Source of the DNA: Punica granatum
Taxonomy: Eukaryota; Streptophyta; Magnoliopsida; Myrtales; Lythraceae
DNA: 64,000 bases
Direction of reading: 5' to 3'
NCBI RefSeq assembly: GCF_007655135.1
Contig: NC_045131.1
Location: forward strand, 15,174,001-15,238,000
Position 1 is the first letter of the stretch, and the number at the start of each line of letters is the position of its first letter. The position numbers and the translations under genes were made by a program. This document shows, piece by piece, positions 12,858-22,893 of the stretch. Below the pieces are notes generated by a model. The model was given only the letters and a program-made list of their open reading frames with translations. It did no database searches and was not told the DNA's origin.

Positions 12858-12940
12858 TAACCTCCTAGTTTTGGTGAAATGGTAGCTTATGTGTCGCCAC
12901 ATACATATAAGCGGTCGTTTAACCAAAACTAGAGGGGTTA
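12858..12940. repeat. Small foldback (inverted repeat)
   Basis: Left arm TAACCTCCTAGTTTTGGT (12858-12875) pairs with ACCAAAACTAGAGGGGTTA (12922-12940). Inside them, GCTTATGTGT pairs with ACATATAAGC. The unit is a nearly complete hairpin with a short centre, as in a small MITE. The 12601-12857 stretch to its left shows nothing recognisable. Confidence 0.65.
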
Positions 12941-13010
12941 GTCTTATATTTTTAAAGAAAAGAGTGCGTGCGGCGTTTTACTAAATTGCAAGAGGTGTAA
13001 GTACATTTTA

Positions 13011-13430
13011 AGGGTAAATTACATTGGTGATCCAAAAAGTTTTAATAATGTATCAGGCTGGTCCAAAATTTTTTTTTTGCTACTTAATGGTACAAAACGT
13101 TTCAAAGTTGTAACATGATAGTACAAACCGTCATTTCGCCATTGACGCTGCCAAGCCGACGCTGATGGTGCAAAACCAGGTTTTGTGAGACGTTACATGA
13201 TGGTGCAAAATGTTTTGAAGTTATAACTTAATAGTACAAAATGTTTTACATGATGGTGTAAAATTTACAGTCTTGTAAATGACGGCTTAACGGCGTCAAT
13301 GGCGAGATGATGGTTTATACTATCGTGTTTCAACTTTGAAACATTTTGTACCATCAAGTAGCAAAAAAAACTTTTTGAACCAACCTGATACATTATTAAA
13401 ACTTTTTGGACTATCAGTGTAATTAACCCT
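13011..13430. mobile_element. Mutator-like MITE with long terminal inverted repeats
   Basis: Starts AGGGTAAATTACATTGGTGA and ends with the inverse (CTATCAGTGTAATTAACCCT). Inverted similarity runs inward through CCAAAAAGTTTTAATAATG, TATCAGG, a T-run and GCTACTTAATGGTACAAAA on the left against the mirror images on the right, i.e. arms of well over 100 bp. No transposase frame is present. Flanks ACATTTTAA and AAATTTTAA are an 8-of-9 match, the length of a Mutator target duplication, but the alignment needs a one-base offset of the ends. Confidence 0.7.
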
Positions 13431-14741
13431 AAATTTTAATTATATAGTATACAAAGAGTGATATATAATCGACTAATGAGAATAGAATGTGAAATCTCTA
13501 TAAATTTATTAACAAATACATGTATTACAGCGCTATATTCTTTTTTCACACTTTAGTCACTTTACATGAGAATTTGGCATGTATATAGTACCAGCCTCTC
13601 ATTAGAATCACAGAGCCCACGCAATGGAGCAGAGTCAAACTCTACCTAACAATCATCCCCTTCCGCCATTACATTTATAATGAATTTAGTAACGGATTAT
13701 GATTATGACTTTATTTAATTTCACTGGATAAAGACAAAAGTAATTGAAAAAATTTATTATTAAATTAAATAAGAAGATAAAAATAATGATTATGTTGTTG
13801 AATTGAGGAAAAAGTAATAAATAATTAGAAAAATTTAGCATTAAAAAATTAATTATAATAATAGATAAAAAAAGTATGTGAAAGAATTTATTATTAAATT
13901 GAAAAAAAAGATAAAAAAAAGTAATGATTGTGTTATTAAATTGAGGGAAAAGTAAAGTGAAGTGAAGTGAAATTATGTTAAACTTCACTCCATTTCCAAA
14001 CGGAGGAATACATATTTGAAGAAAAACAATGAAAAATATGTGTTTTTTCTTTTATGTTTCACCCATGAAAAGTGCGGTTTTTAAGTTTCACATATGAAAT
14101 GGTCTGGTTATTTTAAAATATCAAATACCAGCCTGCATGATGATCACCTGCTTGTCCATTAATATTGATGGAAATAGATAGGGAGGGTAAACGAGATGTC
14201 TATAGATGAGAATCGAATTTGGGACCCGTTAATATTTCAAATTGAGTTTAATGTCACTCGCATCAAACCTCTTTATTCATTGTTTTTAATAATATTATGA
14301 ACAAAAGGAGGCACCGGATCGCTGTTATATAAATTTCCAAATTAAACACAGTCAAATTTATTAATTCACTGGGAACCACAAAATAATATAAAACCACATA
14401 TATGTATTGCGAGACTAACTAGTGGGAATGATTCCGTAAAATTACGGGCTAGCTAATAGCATTTCGATCTTCATACCTTCTTTTTTTAATGTTATTTCTT
14501 CAAATTTTGTGGAACATTTTTTTTTATTTAAGTAAATATGCTAAGTCAGCATTTTTGATGGACCACTGATGGATTGACCAAAAGGGAACAAAATAAGGAA
14601 GGCTGAGGACAAGATTCAATTCAGCAAAAAAAAAAAGGTTTAAAACGAAAAATATCAAAAGTGCTGAAAGGCTGAGAATCAATCTCAAACTTTTTATATC
14701 TTCAATCTATCTGTAAGTTATAATCTATAGTCCATAACTAA
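13431..14741. other. AT-rich intergenic DNA with a degenerate tandem repeat
   Basis: 13690-13985 holds imperfect units built from AATTTATTATTAAATT, AGATAAAAA, GTAATGATT and ATTGAGG-AAAAGTAA, ending near CCATTTCCAAACGGAGG, which could be the terminus of a short DNA transposon. A long minus-strand frame here (13988-13686) is a low-complexity artefact. The rest is unremarkable. Confidence 0.5.
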
Positions 14742-15133
14742 TCTATACTATATATAAAAATACTAGGCGTTTCTCAAACTTTTCTCTCCATTTTGCTATC
14801 ACTTAAATAATAACGTTACAATTCTATCAATTTTTAACAGTGTTCACTCTTTTTTATCTTGATTATCGTGATTTTATTCGTGCTTTTTGTTAGGATTTTT
14901 ATATTAATTAATTTACTGCTCATTTTCATTTTTGGGTATTTTAAAATTATCGTATGTGTTATATAACAAGAATATTGAATTCCTAATGTACTTAAAATGA
15001 ATATTTATTGTGATTTCATTTCAAAGGAACATGAGAAATGATTTTTTTTCTCTTTATTTCGACTAACTACTTGAAAAGTCTAACAAATATTACTAGTTTT
15101 CCACAACCCGTACACTTGCGAGAGACAAGATTT

Positions 15134-15150
15134 TGGAGCCGTTGCCGGGA
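15134..15150 (+). promoter_or_regulatory. Athila-type primer-binding site inside the Helitron
   Basis: TGGAGCCGTTGCCGGGA differs by one base (C to A) from the TGGCGCCGTTGCCGGGGA-type site, complementary to tRNA-Asp, that is typical of Athila elements. Its presence upstream of the gag remnant shows that the captured segment ran from the 5' end of the internal region. Confidence 0.7.
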
Positions 15151-15243
15151 ATTGTTCTAATATTATTGTTAACATTGATATAAGCATTCTAGTAGTAGAT
15201 CAAGTCTTGGTTTTAATTATTTGACTTTCATCTTACTAGGTGC

Positions 15244-16260
15244 ATGCAGAGAACTCGAAGATTGGAGTGCTTGCCTTTCGATCCCGAGATAGAGAGGACT
15301 TTCTATCGACTTCGAAGAGAAGCCGCATGCACTCAAGCTTCCATATGGCAGAACACGACAAAAACAAAATTTAACGGGCAAAATTTGGAAGCGGCCCAAC
15401 CCCTACAAGTGAGAACTTTGGGTTATTAAAATTTCAAAGCCGGCAATTCAGACCAACAATTTCGAGATCAAGCCAGGACTCATCCAAATGATACAAAGCT
15501 CCACAGTGTTCAGCGGGTTATCGAGTGAAGATTTGAATGCTCACTTGAGCAACTTCTTTGAGATATGTGACACATTCCCACAAAATGGAGTGACATTAGA
15601 TGCGGTGAGATTGAGGCTTTAATCCTTTCTCCTTGAAGGACAAAGCCAAGGCGTGGCTTCAATCATTACGCCGGGATCAATCGCGACATGGGATCACTTG
15701 GAGCAAAAGTCTTAGCGATGTACTTTCCACCCTCGAAGGCAACAAAGATGGGAAATGACATCATGACATTTGGGCAACAAGAGTTCGAATCTTTGGGAGA
15801 GGAATGGGAAAGGTTCAAGGAATTATTGAGACGGTGCCCACATCACGGTCTCGAGAAGTGGATGTTGCTACAATCGTTCTACAACGGGCTTCTTGGACTG
15901 ACAAGAGTTGCTTTGGATGCGGCAGCCGGGGGAAATTTGATGAATAAGTCGGATGATGAGGCCTATGAGCTCTTGGAGCAAATGACAATGAATAGCGAGG
16001 CCTTCCGAACGGACAAATCCGAGAAGAGAGGCGGGTGTCTATGAGCTAGATACGGCAAATACTCTGCATGCTCAAGTCGCTGCTCTCCACAAGAAGATAG
16101 ATGTAATGAGTATTCATTTGACTCAAGTTCCCGCCCCGACTAGTGAGAATTGTGGTGGGGAGCATCAATCCAACCAATGTGCTATTGTTATGGAGTCGAC
16201 AAATTTCATCGGCAACAATCCGAGGAGCAACCCGTTCTCCAATATCAATTCTATTTTTTT
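15244..16260 (+). pseudogene. Athila-type gag fragment, frameshifted
   Basis: Three stretches in shifting frames give recognisable Athila Gag: PFDPEIERTFYRLRR (15244-15429), then FEIKPGLIQMIQ and FSGLSSEDLNAHLSNFFEIC ending at a stop near 15620, then YFPPSKATK, EWERFKELLRRCPHHGLEKW, FYNGL and DDEAYELLEQM (15688-16044). These are the conserved core motifs of the retrotransposon Gag family. A frameshift near 15620 removes the KAKAWLQS segment from frame, and no protease or polymerase follows. It is cargo of the Helitron and cannot make a particle. Later sequence to 16260 still has a QVPAPTSENCGG-like spacer and then ends in AT-rich Helitron DNA. Confidence 0.85.
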
Positions 16261-16463
16261 AATGTATGTCTCAATTTTTTTAATGAGTTTTTAATTCGTG
16301 TATATATTTAGAATATTTTTCTCTACTAAAATAACTAAGAGATTATTTGTACCGTTTCCGTGCAATGCATGAGTATTCATCTAGTATAGTTAAAATATAC
16401 CTAGAACAAATGTAAACAAAACGTTAAATAACCAAATTAAGACGAAGCGAAAGTAAAATAACT

Positions 16464-16469
16464 TTTATT
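16464..16469 (-). promoter_or_regulatory. Polyadenylation signal of inhibitor gene copy 1
   Basis: AATAAA on the minus strand about 75 bases after the stop codon. It is conserved in copy 2 (TTTTATTTCATCTCG region near 37260). Confidence 0.55.
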
Positions 16470-16488
16470 TCATATCATACAAGAGGGG

Positions 16489-16506
16489 GCTCCTCTAATG
16501 AGGAGC
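16489..16506 (-). other. Perfect 3' UTR hairpin of inhibitor gene
   Basis: GCTCCTC and GAGGAGC flank a four-base loop (TAAT), a perfect 7-bp stem between the stop codon and the polyadenylation signal. Copy 2 has one mismatch in the right arm (GAGAAGC). Confidence 0.5.
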
Positions 16507-16543
16507 TTGTTCATGTTATTTTACTGGGTAATAACAGGATTTA

Positions 16544-17971
16544 TTAGCCAGCCGTGGGGACCAGGGTGACAATGTCAGAGTCATTCACCCAGACCCGGAC
16601 GCGGTCGAGGCGGAGGTCTTTGGTGACAGGGGTGCCCTCCTTGATTGTGAACACGTCCCTCATGTGTGGGTTCTCACTCTTTATTCTTGCCACTGCAACC
16701 TCCCCCTTCTTTCCTACTAGCTCTGGCCATGAGGTTTTCCCTGTTAAAATTGCAATAATAGATCATTATTATTATTGTAATATCAAATAAAAGGGCAATT
16801 TAGGAGGAAGGTTTTTATTAGACAACAAATTACTACAACTCATCATTACGACCTTAGAGATAAGATAATTTACAAACCTATTAGGTGACATAATCAGTTG
16901 TTTGATACAGTTAAGTCTTATGTACGTTTCCCTAACTATGGCCGAGAAGCTAGTCCAAGAATTGAAGATAATGAAAGAGAGAGATTATTTATATTTGAGA
17001 AGCCTTTTTCCTTTCTTATTTATATTTGACAATTTCGTTCTGTTATCCTAAATATTTCCTTTACTTTATGATATAGTAAGAATTATTTCAAACAATATAA
17101 TTCATACAATAAGAAAATTTCAATACATGTAATACTCATAAATATTATTGATACGACCCTTAAATATGTATTAATATCAAACTTATGCTTATCATCTAAC
17201 AACTAAAAATAGAAGAAAATTGATTGGGAACTGTTTAGTTGGAAGAGCGTTTGACAATTATCAAAAGTACTTCTCCAGGTTACTTTCTTTTTTCAGTAAT
17301 AGTTCTCTAAATTACTTAGAATTTGGGAAATTAGGGAACTCCCTTTCTCTTAAAAAGGTACTCTTCATTGTAGGTGGTTAAATACCTATTTCTTGATTTC
17401 CTATTTTCTTATAAGCAGGCCCAAATACTTGGTTTACAGAGCCAAGTTTATTAGAAATAAGACAAACATATATATATAATATTACCCAAATAAAATAAAA
17501 AAGAAATAAAGGGTAATCAAAATCTCATTACTACGAACTCAATTAGTTTCCAATAGAGAGCGTCTTCCATTCGAGAACAAGTGTCATGGAGTGAACTCCC
17601 CATCCTAGACATTCACCCACGATGAGCCACTAATTGGTATCCGGAAGTCCAATAGATCTTATTTATTTTTAGGTTCGAGTAAGGCCAACTCACTAAGAGT
17701 AAAACTTTCTCAATCATGAATTTTCTCTTTATAAGACTCGAATGCAAAACCTTATTTAAGAGGGAAAATATAGAACACACCCACATTGCATGGTGAGCTG
17801 CTAATTTGAATTAGGCCTTTAAAACTCACCAGGAGGGCCGCTGCCAGGAGGGCCGCTGCCAGGAGGGCCGCTGCTAGGAGGGCAGCTACCAGGGGGCTTG
17901 CTGTCAGGGGGGCCGCTGCCAGGGGGTTTGCTGCCAGGAGGGCCGCTGCCAGGAGGACAGGAGCTTGCCAT
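16544..17971 (-). CDS. Potato-inhibitor-I family serine protease inhibitor, two exons
   Basis: Exon 1 is 17971-17830 and exon 2 is 16740-16544 (stop TAA 16546-16544). The intron is GTGAGT...AACAG, phase 1, 1089 bp. The 112-residue product joins a 47-residue leader of PPGSG/PPGSK-type repeats to a complete inhibitor-I domain: GKTSWPELVG, then ENPHMRDVFTIKEGTPVTKD and LRLDRVRVWVNDSD, ending VPTAG. Inhibitors of this fold block serine endopeptidases with an exposed loop. By alignment with eglin c and CI-2 the P1 residue is the lysine of PVTKD, which suggests trypsin-like targets. No cysteine pair lies in the domain and I see no signal peptide. A TATA box at 18074-18081 and a 3' AATAAA support a real gene. 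A dead paralog lies at 37339-41591. The normal family length is about 65-75 residues for the domain, so the proline-rich leader is the unusual part. Confidence 0.88.
17831..17956 (-). repeat. 15-bp coding repeat (PPGSx) in exon 1
   Basis: About eight units of CCTCCTGGCAGCGGC-type sequence encode PPGSG, PPGSK, PPDSK, PPGSC and PPSSG. Units differ by single bases. Paralogous exon 1 (41591-41510) has four fewer units, so the array changes by whole 15-bp steps without breaking frame. Confidence 0.85.
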
Positions 17972-18680
17972 GATTCAAAACTCAAATTTGCTTTCTTTTT
18001 TCCCTTTCTTTCTTATATTAATTGAATGGAAATAATGGATGTGGTTTGGCTACTCTTGGGAAGTGATTATCGGTATTTATAGAAGAGGAGAGAGAATTCA
18101 ATAATTGAGTTGATTCAATGCATGCCGCTACATTTGACATTTTAAACTTATAAAAACACATTCTTCACGTTTTTCTCCAAATGCGCATGGTCGGAAGGAG
18201 ATGGATGTTTCTTATAGTTGTCTTATTGCTTGGTCTGAATGTTCCAGTCGGAGGGAACGACAAATCTCATATTGTAAAATATCCATGCCAATTTGTCATG
18301 TAATGTAAAGTTTACTATAGGGTGAAATTTGGAAAATCTTTGTTATTTTTATTGTTAGGCAAAGAATGAACCGAAAGCAGGATTGAAGGGGGCAGACGTC
18401 CCCCAACCCCCTCCCTATCTCTCAGTCGTCTCCCCAAAAGTATTAGCTTTGAATTAATTCGTTTTTTGTTGCTTTTGATACTATACCTTTCAACATGAAG
18501 TACCCATTGTCACGGTGACAATTATCCACCAATAACAATTCTCTTATTTGAGAGACCATTAGCCAATAATATTTATGTAATATGTTCAAATAGATCAATT
18601 TATTTACCAATTTAATTTTTGAGAACATAATTTTACCTATTTAAAAACTCAAGCATTTGATTCCTTTTTTCGATAGGTAA
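17972..18680 (-). promoter_or_regulatory. Upstream region of inhibitor gene copy 1
   Basis: The minus-strand TATA box TATAAATA lies at 18081-18074, about 100 bases before the ATG, a normal plant spacing plus leader. Further out, 18093-18680 is shared with 20440-21090 (including CCTTTCAAC...CCCATTGTCAC and GAGAGACCAT..CCAATAA) and partly with 7160-7510 and 41700-41840. No specific transcription-factor site is claimed. Confidence 0.6.
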
Positions 18681-18719
18681 AGGTCTAAACCCAAAAAATT
18701 AAAAGAAAATTAAGAAATG

Positions 18720-18990
18720 CAAAGGCGGGATACATGGCCCCAACGATATTGTCAAATAATACCGCTCCTAACCAATTAGTTGGTGCAGACTGATACCAAG
18801 CATAAGTTAAAGGTAGATGCAAAGCCTTTCATGCCAACCAATTCGCAAAAGAGTATTCCACTCCCTTGCCAGTAGCTCACCACAAGATTCACTTTGACAG
18901 GTAGGGAGCACATGGATTCCAAGTAACAATGAGACCACGAGCCACCTCCAAGCCAATCTCCAGTATGAGTTTATTTGGAATTTTTTGATG
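18720..18990 (-). pseudogene. Possible LINE-type RNase H remnant
   Basis: On the minus strand pieces such as IGLEVARGLIVTW, a following cysteine/proline spacer and a stretch like REWNTLLRIGWHERLCIYL resemble the C-terminal RNase H domain of plant LINEs, in broken frames. A short related stretch (TTCCATTCCCTTGCCAGTAG) is at 41857-41900 beside copy 2, so it predates or accompanied the duplication. The resemblance is by eye only. Confidence 0.3.
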
Positions 18991-20319
18991 AAACTACAAT
19001 CATAAAGCGTTAAGCGTTTGTATATAAAATAAAATGTGGAAATATACTTTTTCTAATCAAGGAAAAAAGATAATTTTAGTCCTATAAATTTGACTTTCAA
19101 GTAATTTTGGTCTTATAAGTTTTAAAAGTACCAAATCAATGATATACGTTTTCTCCGTAAGGCGCTTTTGGTCCATTCCGTGACCAGACAATAACAGATG
19201 CTGAAGTGGACACTAACGCCGTTAAATAATACCTCATGGCAATTTTATTGGTTGAAAATATAAAATTTAAAAGAAAAACTTTTAAATAAAAATTAAATGA
19301 TGAAAAATTAATAAAATATTGTTTTCAGAAACATAGTTAAAAATAGAAAAACACAAGACCCAGTACCGTGTCCCCCCCCCGTTTTTAGCAATTTGTTTTT
19401 ATCGTGTAACATATAATTAATTAAACATATCTAATATTTGCTAACAAGATCTCTTGGTTTTAATTATATTGTTAATATATATTGAGATTACGTGTTATAT
19501 CGAGCATTACTTAAATTAAGATTACAATATTATCGATCGGAAAAATCGTTGTCCCATAGCACCAGTGATACTTTCTCCTAGTATGATTTAATTCTATGAT
19601 ATCATACAACTCAACAGTAAATAGTTTTTAAAAGAGTAATTTAATTTTTTATGTTAATCTTTTCATTTTCGTACTCGGAAAACTTTATTATTTTCCATCT
19701 CGTTTTGAAAGCCATGGCTTGATGGACTTGGAAATTAATTTGAGCCGAACCATCAGGCTAAGAATGATGAGCATGAAAAATTGTGCACAACCTACCGTCT
19801 AGCCGGACCGTATTGAGGTCGAAAGATAGAAAGCCTGCCATTTTCTATATAATTAAATGTAGGACTTTTCTATCTGGGAATAAGTTAACAAATCATTAAT
19901 TGCTAAATTTGATCTAGTTGATCATTTAATGAATATATTTAAATCAAATATACCTAATTTACCTTTTCTTAATTTAATCACGGAAAAAGTTCTAATTTAC
20001 TTTCCTCTTCTCTATGAGTTCAAAGGTAAAGTTCGTATTTGAATCTTGAAATAAATATCCATTATGAAGACGGTGAAGTCACGTTTCCCTACTAATCAAT
20101 AGAAATTTCCAAAGGTTCCAAATAACTTTCTTTTTTTTTTTTGTGAATCTTGCTATCCGAAAACTCAATGAATCTCGACAAATTCAATCTAGCATGGTCG
20201 GCCTACTAAAAGATAAAGATTTTCCAACGTGAATTTTCTTCATCCACAAGACTCGAACCCGAAATTTTGCTTAAAAGAAACAAACGGTGAACCGCTTAAA
20301 TCAATCGATGTTGGCTTCA
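18991..20319. other. AT-rich intergenic DNA
   Basis: No gene. 19075-19215 has the ATTTTAGTCCTATAAATTTG / TTTTGGTCTTATAAGTTTTA style found in degenerate Mutator-like termini, but no second arm is clear. 20190-20310 has a GACTCGAACCCGAAATTTTG motif also present at 17720-17760 and 41430-41460, a short dispersed repeat of unknown class. Confidence 0.45.
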
Positions 20320-20426
20320 AATAACAATTTAGAATTGCCTATTGCGTCAGTAAGGTCTACGCCAATGGCCAAGTGCGTCGGCAAAAGCCTCTTTTTGCGT
20401 CGAAGTAAATCCTTTTTCCTGTAGTG
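20320..20426 (-). mobile_element. CACTA-type transposon terminus
   Basis: On the minus strand the stretch starts CACTACAGGAAAAAGG (20426 downward) and continues with subterminal ACGCAAAAAGAGGC, GCCGACGCA and TGACGCA motifs. CACTACAAGAAAA-type ends with short subterminal GACGC repeats are characteristic of plant CACTA elements. The opposite terminus is not visible in the window, so this is a truncated end directly adjoining an inhibitor-promoter relic. Confidence 0.55.
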
Positions 20427-20429
20427 AAG

Positions 20430-21090
20430 AAGGTTTTCATTCGATGGTCAAGCACTACATTTGACATTACAAACTTACAAAAACGAGTTTTCATTTTTTT
20501 TTTTCAAATGTGCATGGTCTGAAGGAGTTGAATGTTTGGTACAGTTGTTTCTTATCCATATTGCTTGGTCGGTGCGTTCTATCCAGAGGGCAAGACAAAT
20601 CCCATACTGCAATATCCATGCCAAATTGTCAAGTAACGTAAAGCTTACTATGGCGTGAAAAATGTAAAATGTTTGTTATTTTTATCGTTCTAATTAAAGA
20701 ATGAATATTGGTAAGTCGTTTAATTTACATGATATTCGATTGCGTAGAGGCAAGAATGAACCGCAAGGAGGACTGAGGGGGACGTTCCCCACCCCGCTTC
20801 CTCTCCCCAAAATTACCGAATTCTTATGATAACTAGCTTTGAATTCGCATCGTTATGGTTGCGTTTGATACAATACCTTTCAACTAGAAATGCCCATTGT
20901 CACAGTGCCAATTAATCACCAATAAAAAAAAATCACTTATTTGAGAGACCATGCCAATAACGTTTATGTAATATTTCCAAATAGATCAATTTATATACTA
21001 ATTTAATTTTATCGATCTAAAAATTCAAGCATTTGATTCTTTTTTCGACATGTGAAGCAGGGCCTAAGACCAGAAAATTAAAAGAAAGAA
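20430..21090 (-). promoter_or_regulatory. Second relic of inhibitor-gene upstream region
   Basis: Matches 18110-18710 nearly end to end: CACTACATTTGACATT, GCATGGTCTGAAGG, TTGCTTGGTCGGTGCGTTC, CATGCCAAATTGTCA, TTTGTTATTTTTATCG, GCAAGAATGAACCG, CTAGCTTTGAATTCG and CCCATTGTCACAGTG. Like the 7160 relic it retains GGTAAGTCGT, which copy 1 lacks. No exon 1 lies to its left, where a CACTA-type end now sits. The match stops at the Helitron-like end at 21093. Confidence 0.75.
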
Positions 21091-21092
21091 AA

Positions 21093-21640
21093 CTAGCCAT
21101 GATCCTACGCATTGCGCGATATTTGTAATTAAATTTTCTTAAGAAATTTGTCATTTCATTACTTCTTAAAATGTCATCAACAATTACACTTTTATAGCAA
21201 TGTCATCTTTTGATCTAATCACAATTAATTTTTGTTTTAAAAACTCATGATATCTATACAAATAAAAGCAGATTATATTCCATATTATACAGATAAAGGT
21301 AGATTATATTCAAATCGACCACTCCTCATATTATACTATGCTCATGGTATCAAGAACGCGGATGAAGGCAGACTAACAATTTACATTAATTCTAACAAAG
21401 TTCTCTATTCATAAAATAATAATGGTTATATTAAATAGATCAATGAAGTATTTATATATCTTTACATGCTATAACAAAGATAAAAGAGTCATAAAGAAAA
21501 AACTTAGTAAACATGTTAAGATAAGAATTGAAGAAAAAGAAGAGTATATCATTTAGTTTCATATTTTTAACAAAAATAATTATCTTCAGAGACAAACTTT
21601 TTTTTTTAAAAGAAATTACAATTAGTAAATGTATATGGTA
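21093..21640 (-). mobile_element. Helitron-like 3' terminus (minus) and AT-rich interior
   Basis: On the minus strand GCGC-AAT-GCGT is followed by AGGATCATGG then CTAG (21096-21093) and T, matching the layout of the verified Helitron end. It abuts the end of the duplicated promoter segment, which is expected of an insertion. The 5' end was not found; the DNA to 21640 is AT-rich without genes and is cut by LTR D. Confidence 0.5.
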
Positions 21641-22893
21641 TGTGCGGATCCGAATTTCATCTTGACGGAGCGCGCATGCGTGCGCGCTGATCGCACGGCT
21701 TGTGAGTGTCCACCTTCCAAGGGGATGCAAGAGAATGAGTTGCCACTACCTGTTTACGACCCGGAGGACGAGGGCCGGTGAGTTGCCCAAGTCTAGAGGT
21801 AATGGATATACCTAGTTTGCTAAAGCATATAGTCTTGTGGAAGCAGGACTTCCGAGTTCGAATATTTTGTTACGTGCTAGCCTATATTCCTCATGCTCTA
21901 TCGGTACTCTGATTTGTCTAGGATTTGTAATTTTTAATTTATTTACCATTTGATTAGGTTGCACTCGTCTCACCAATTTGACATCGTAAATTCGAAGAAA
22001 GCAATCGATTCGGGCTTAGAGCTCGAAAGAGAAGCGGATCCTCGGGTCACAGGATCGTCCGCCGTCCTCGCGTCTCAGCTAACCAGACCATGATGACCGT
22101 TTCACCGCATGGATCGGGCCCGTGACTCATGTGGTCCCGCTCGTCTAGGGGACCCTTAAACCGACTCGATCACTTCTGACTCTCGGACCTCACACTTGCC
22201 GACCGAGATCGTTGCATAAATGAATGTACACATAAATACCTCTCAATGTGCTCTCGAATAATAAATACAAATTACAACAAATGATCCTGGTCGGCTCGCG
22301 TTCAGCCAATGTTCCACTCCTGCTCACCATGAGGTTAGAAAGACCGAAATAGAAATTAATACGACGAGGACTCGTGGGAGGCGGAGGTCGGGTCCGATCG
22401 AACCAACGAATTCCAAGATGACCGAATGGTCCTCAAGATAGCCATGGGACCGGTCGAGCTTCCGGGTGATTGTCTAACCTCATTTCACGCGTACCAACTC
22501 GAGTCATCCTCTGCTTGGATACTACTAGGGTTGAAACGGTGACTCGAGGCTAGACCCCATGCCGCGCTCAGGTCTTGCGAGCTCAATGTGTGGGGGCGTT
22601 AGACCCTATGAATCGATGGTTGGGGCGTTAGACCCCGTGTGAACTGTATCCTATGGGTTCAGACTTGAACCGTCACAAAACATACAAAAACAAATAAAAA
22701 TAGATAAAAACATATAAAAACAGACAAAGCAGATAAAACAGACATGTGGTGTTAGCTAATTTCCATGTTTACGTATTTATCAAATTATGAATCAGGGTTG
22801 CCTGGCAGACATATCTCTACCATAAACAGACAAAAACAGAAAAAGCACATGTGATGCAAGTCGCCCAAGAGCCTTCCCGGAAGGGTATGTAGC

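Larger units (their letters stand above)
14742..16384 (+). mobile_element. Non-autonomous Helitron (1643 bp) carrying Athila gag DNA
   Basis: It begins TCTATACTATATATAAAAAT directly after an A and ends in a GTGC-AAT-GCAT hairpin (about 16358-16370), then CTAG (16381-16384) followed by T. This is the A^TC...CTAG^T layout of plant Helitrons, which move by rolling-circle replication. The boundaries are confirmed by the paralogous inhibitor copy 2: copy 1 flanks join as AA/TATAGTTAAAATATAC, and copy 2 has GATGAATATAGTTAAAATAT near 37188 with no insert. No Rep/helicase frame is present. Most of the interior is a piece of an Athila retrotransposon including its primer-binding site. Confidence 0.85.

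Noticed and set aside
13686..13988. Phe/Ile/Asn-rich 100-codon minus frame
   Set aside because: Translation of an AT-rich degenerate tandem repeat.
16554..16790. 78-codon plus-strand frame over the inhibitor exon 2
   Set aside because: Antisense of a coding exon with a clear domain.
17752..17985. Alanine/leucine-rich 77-codon minus frame that looks like a membrane segment
   Set aside because: It is the wrong frame of the 15-bp repeat in inhibitor exon 1; the PPGS frame joins in phase to exon 2.
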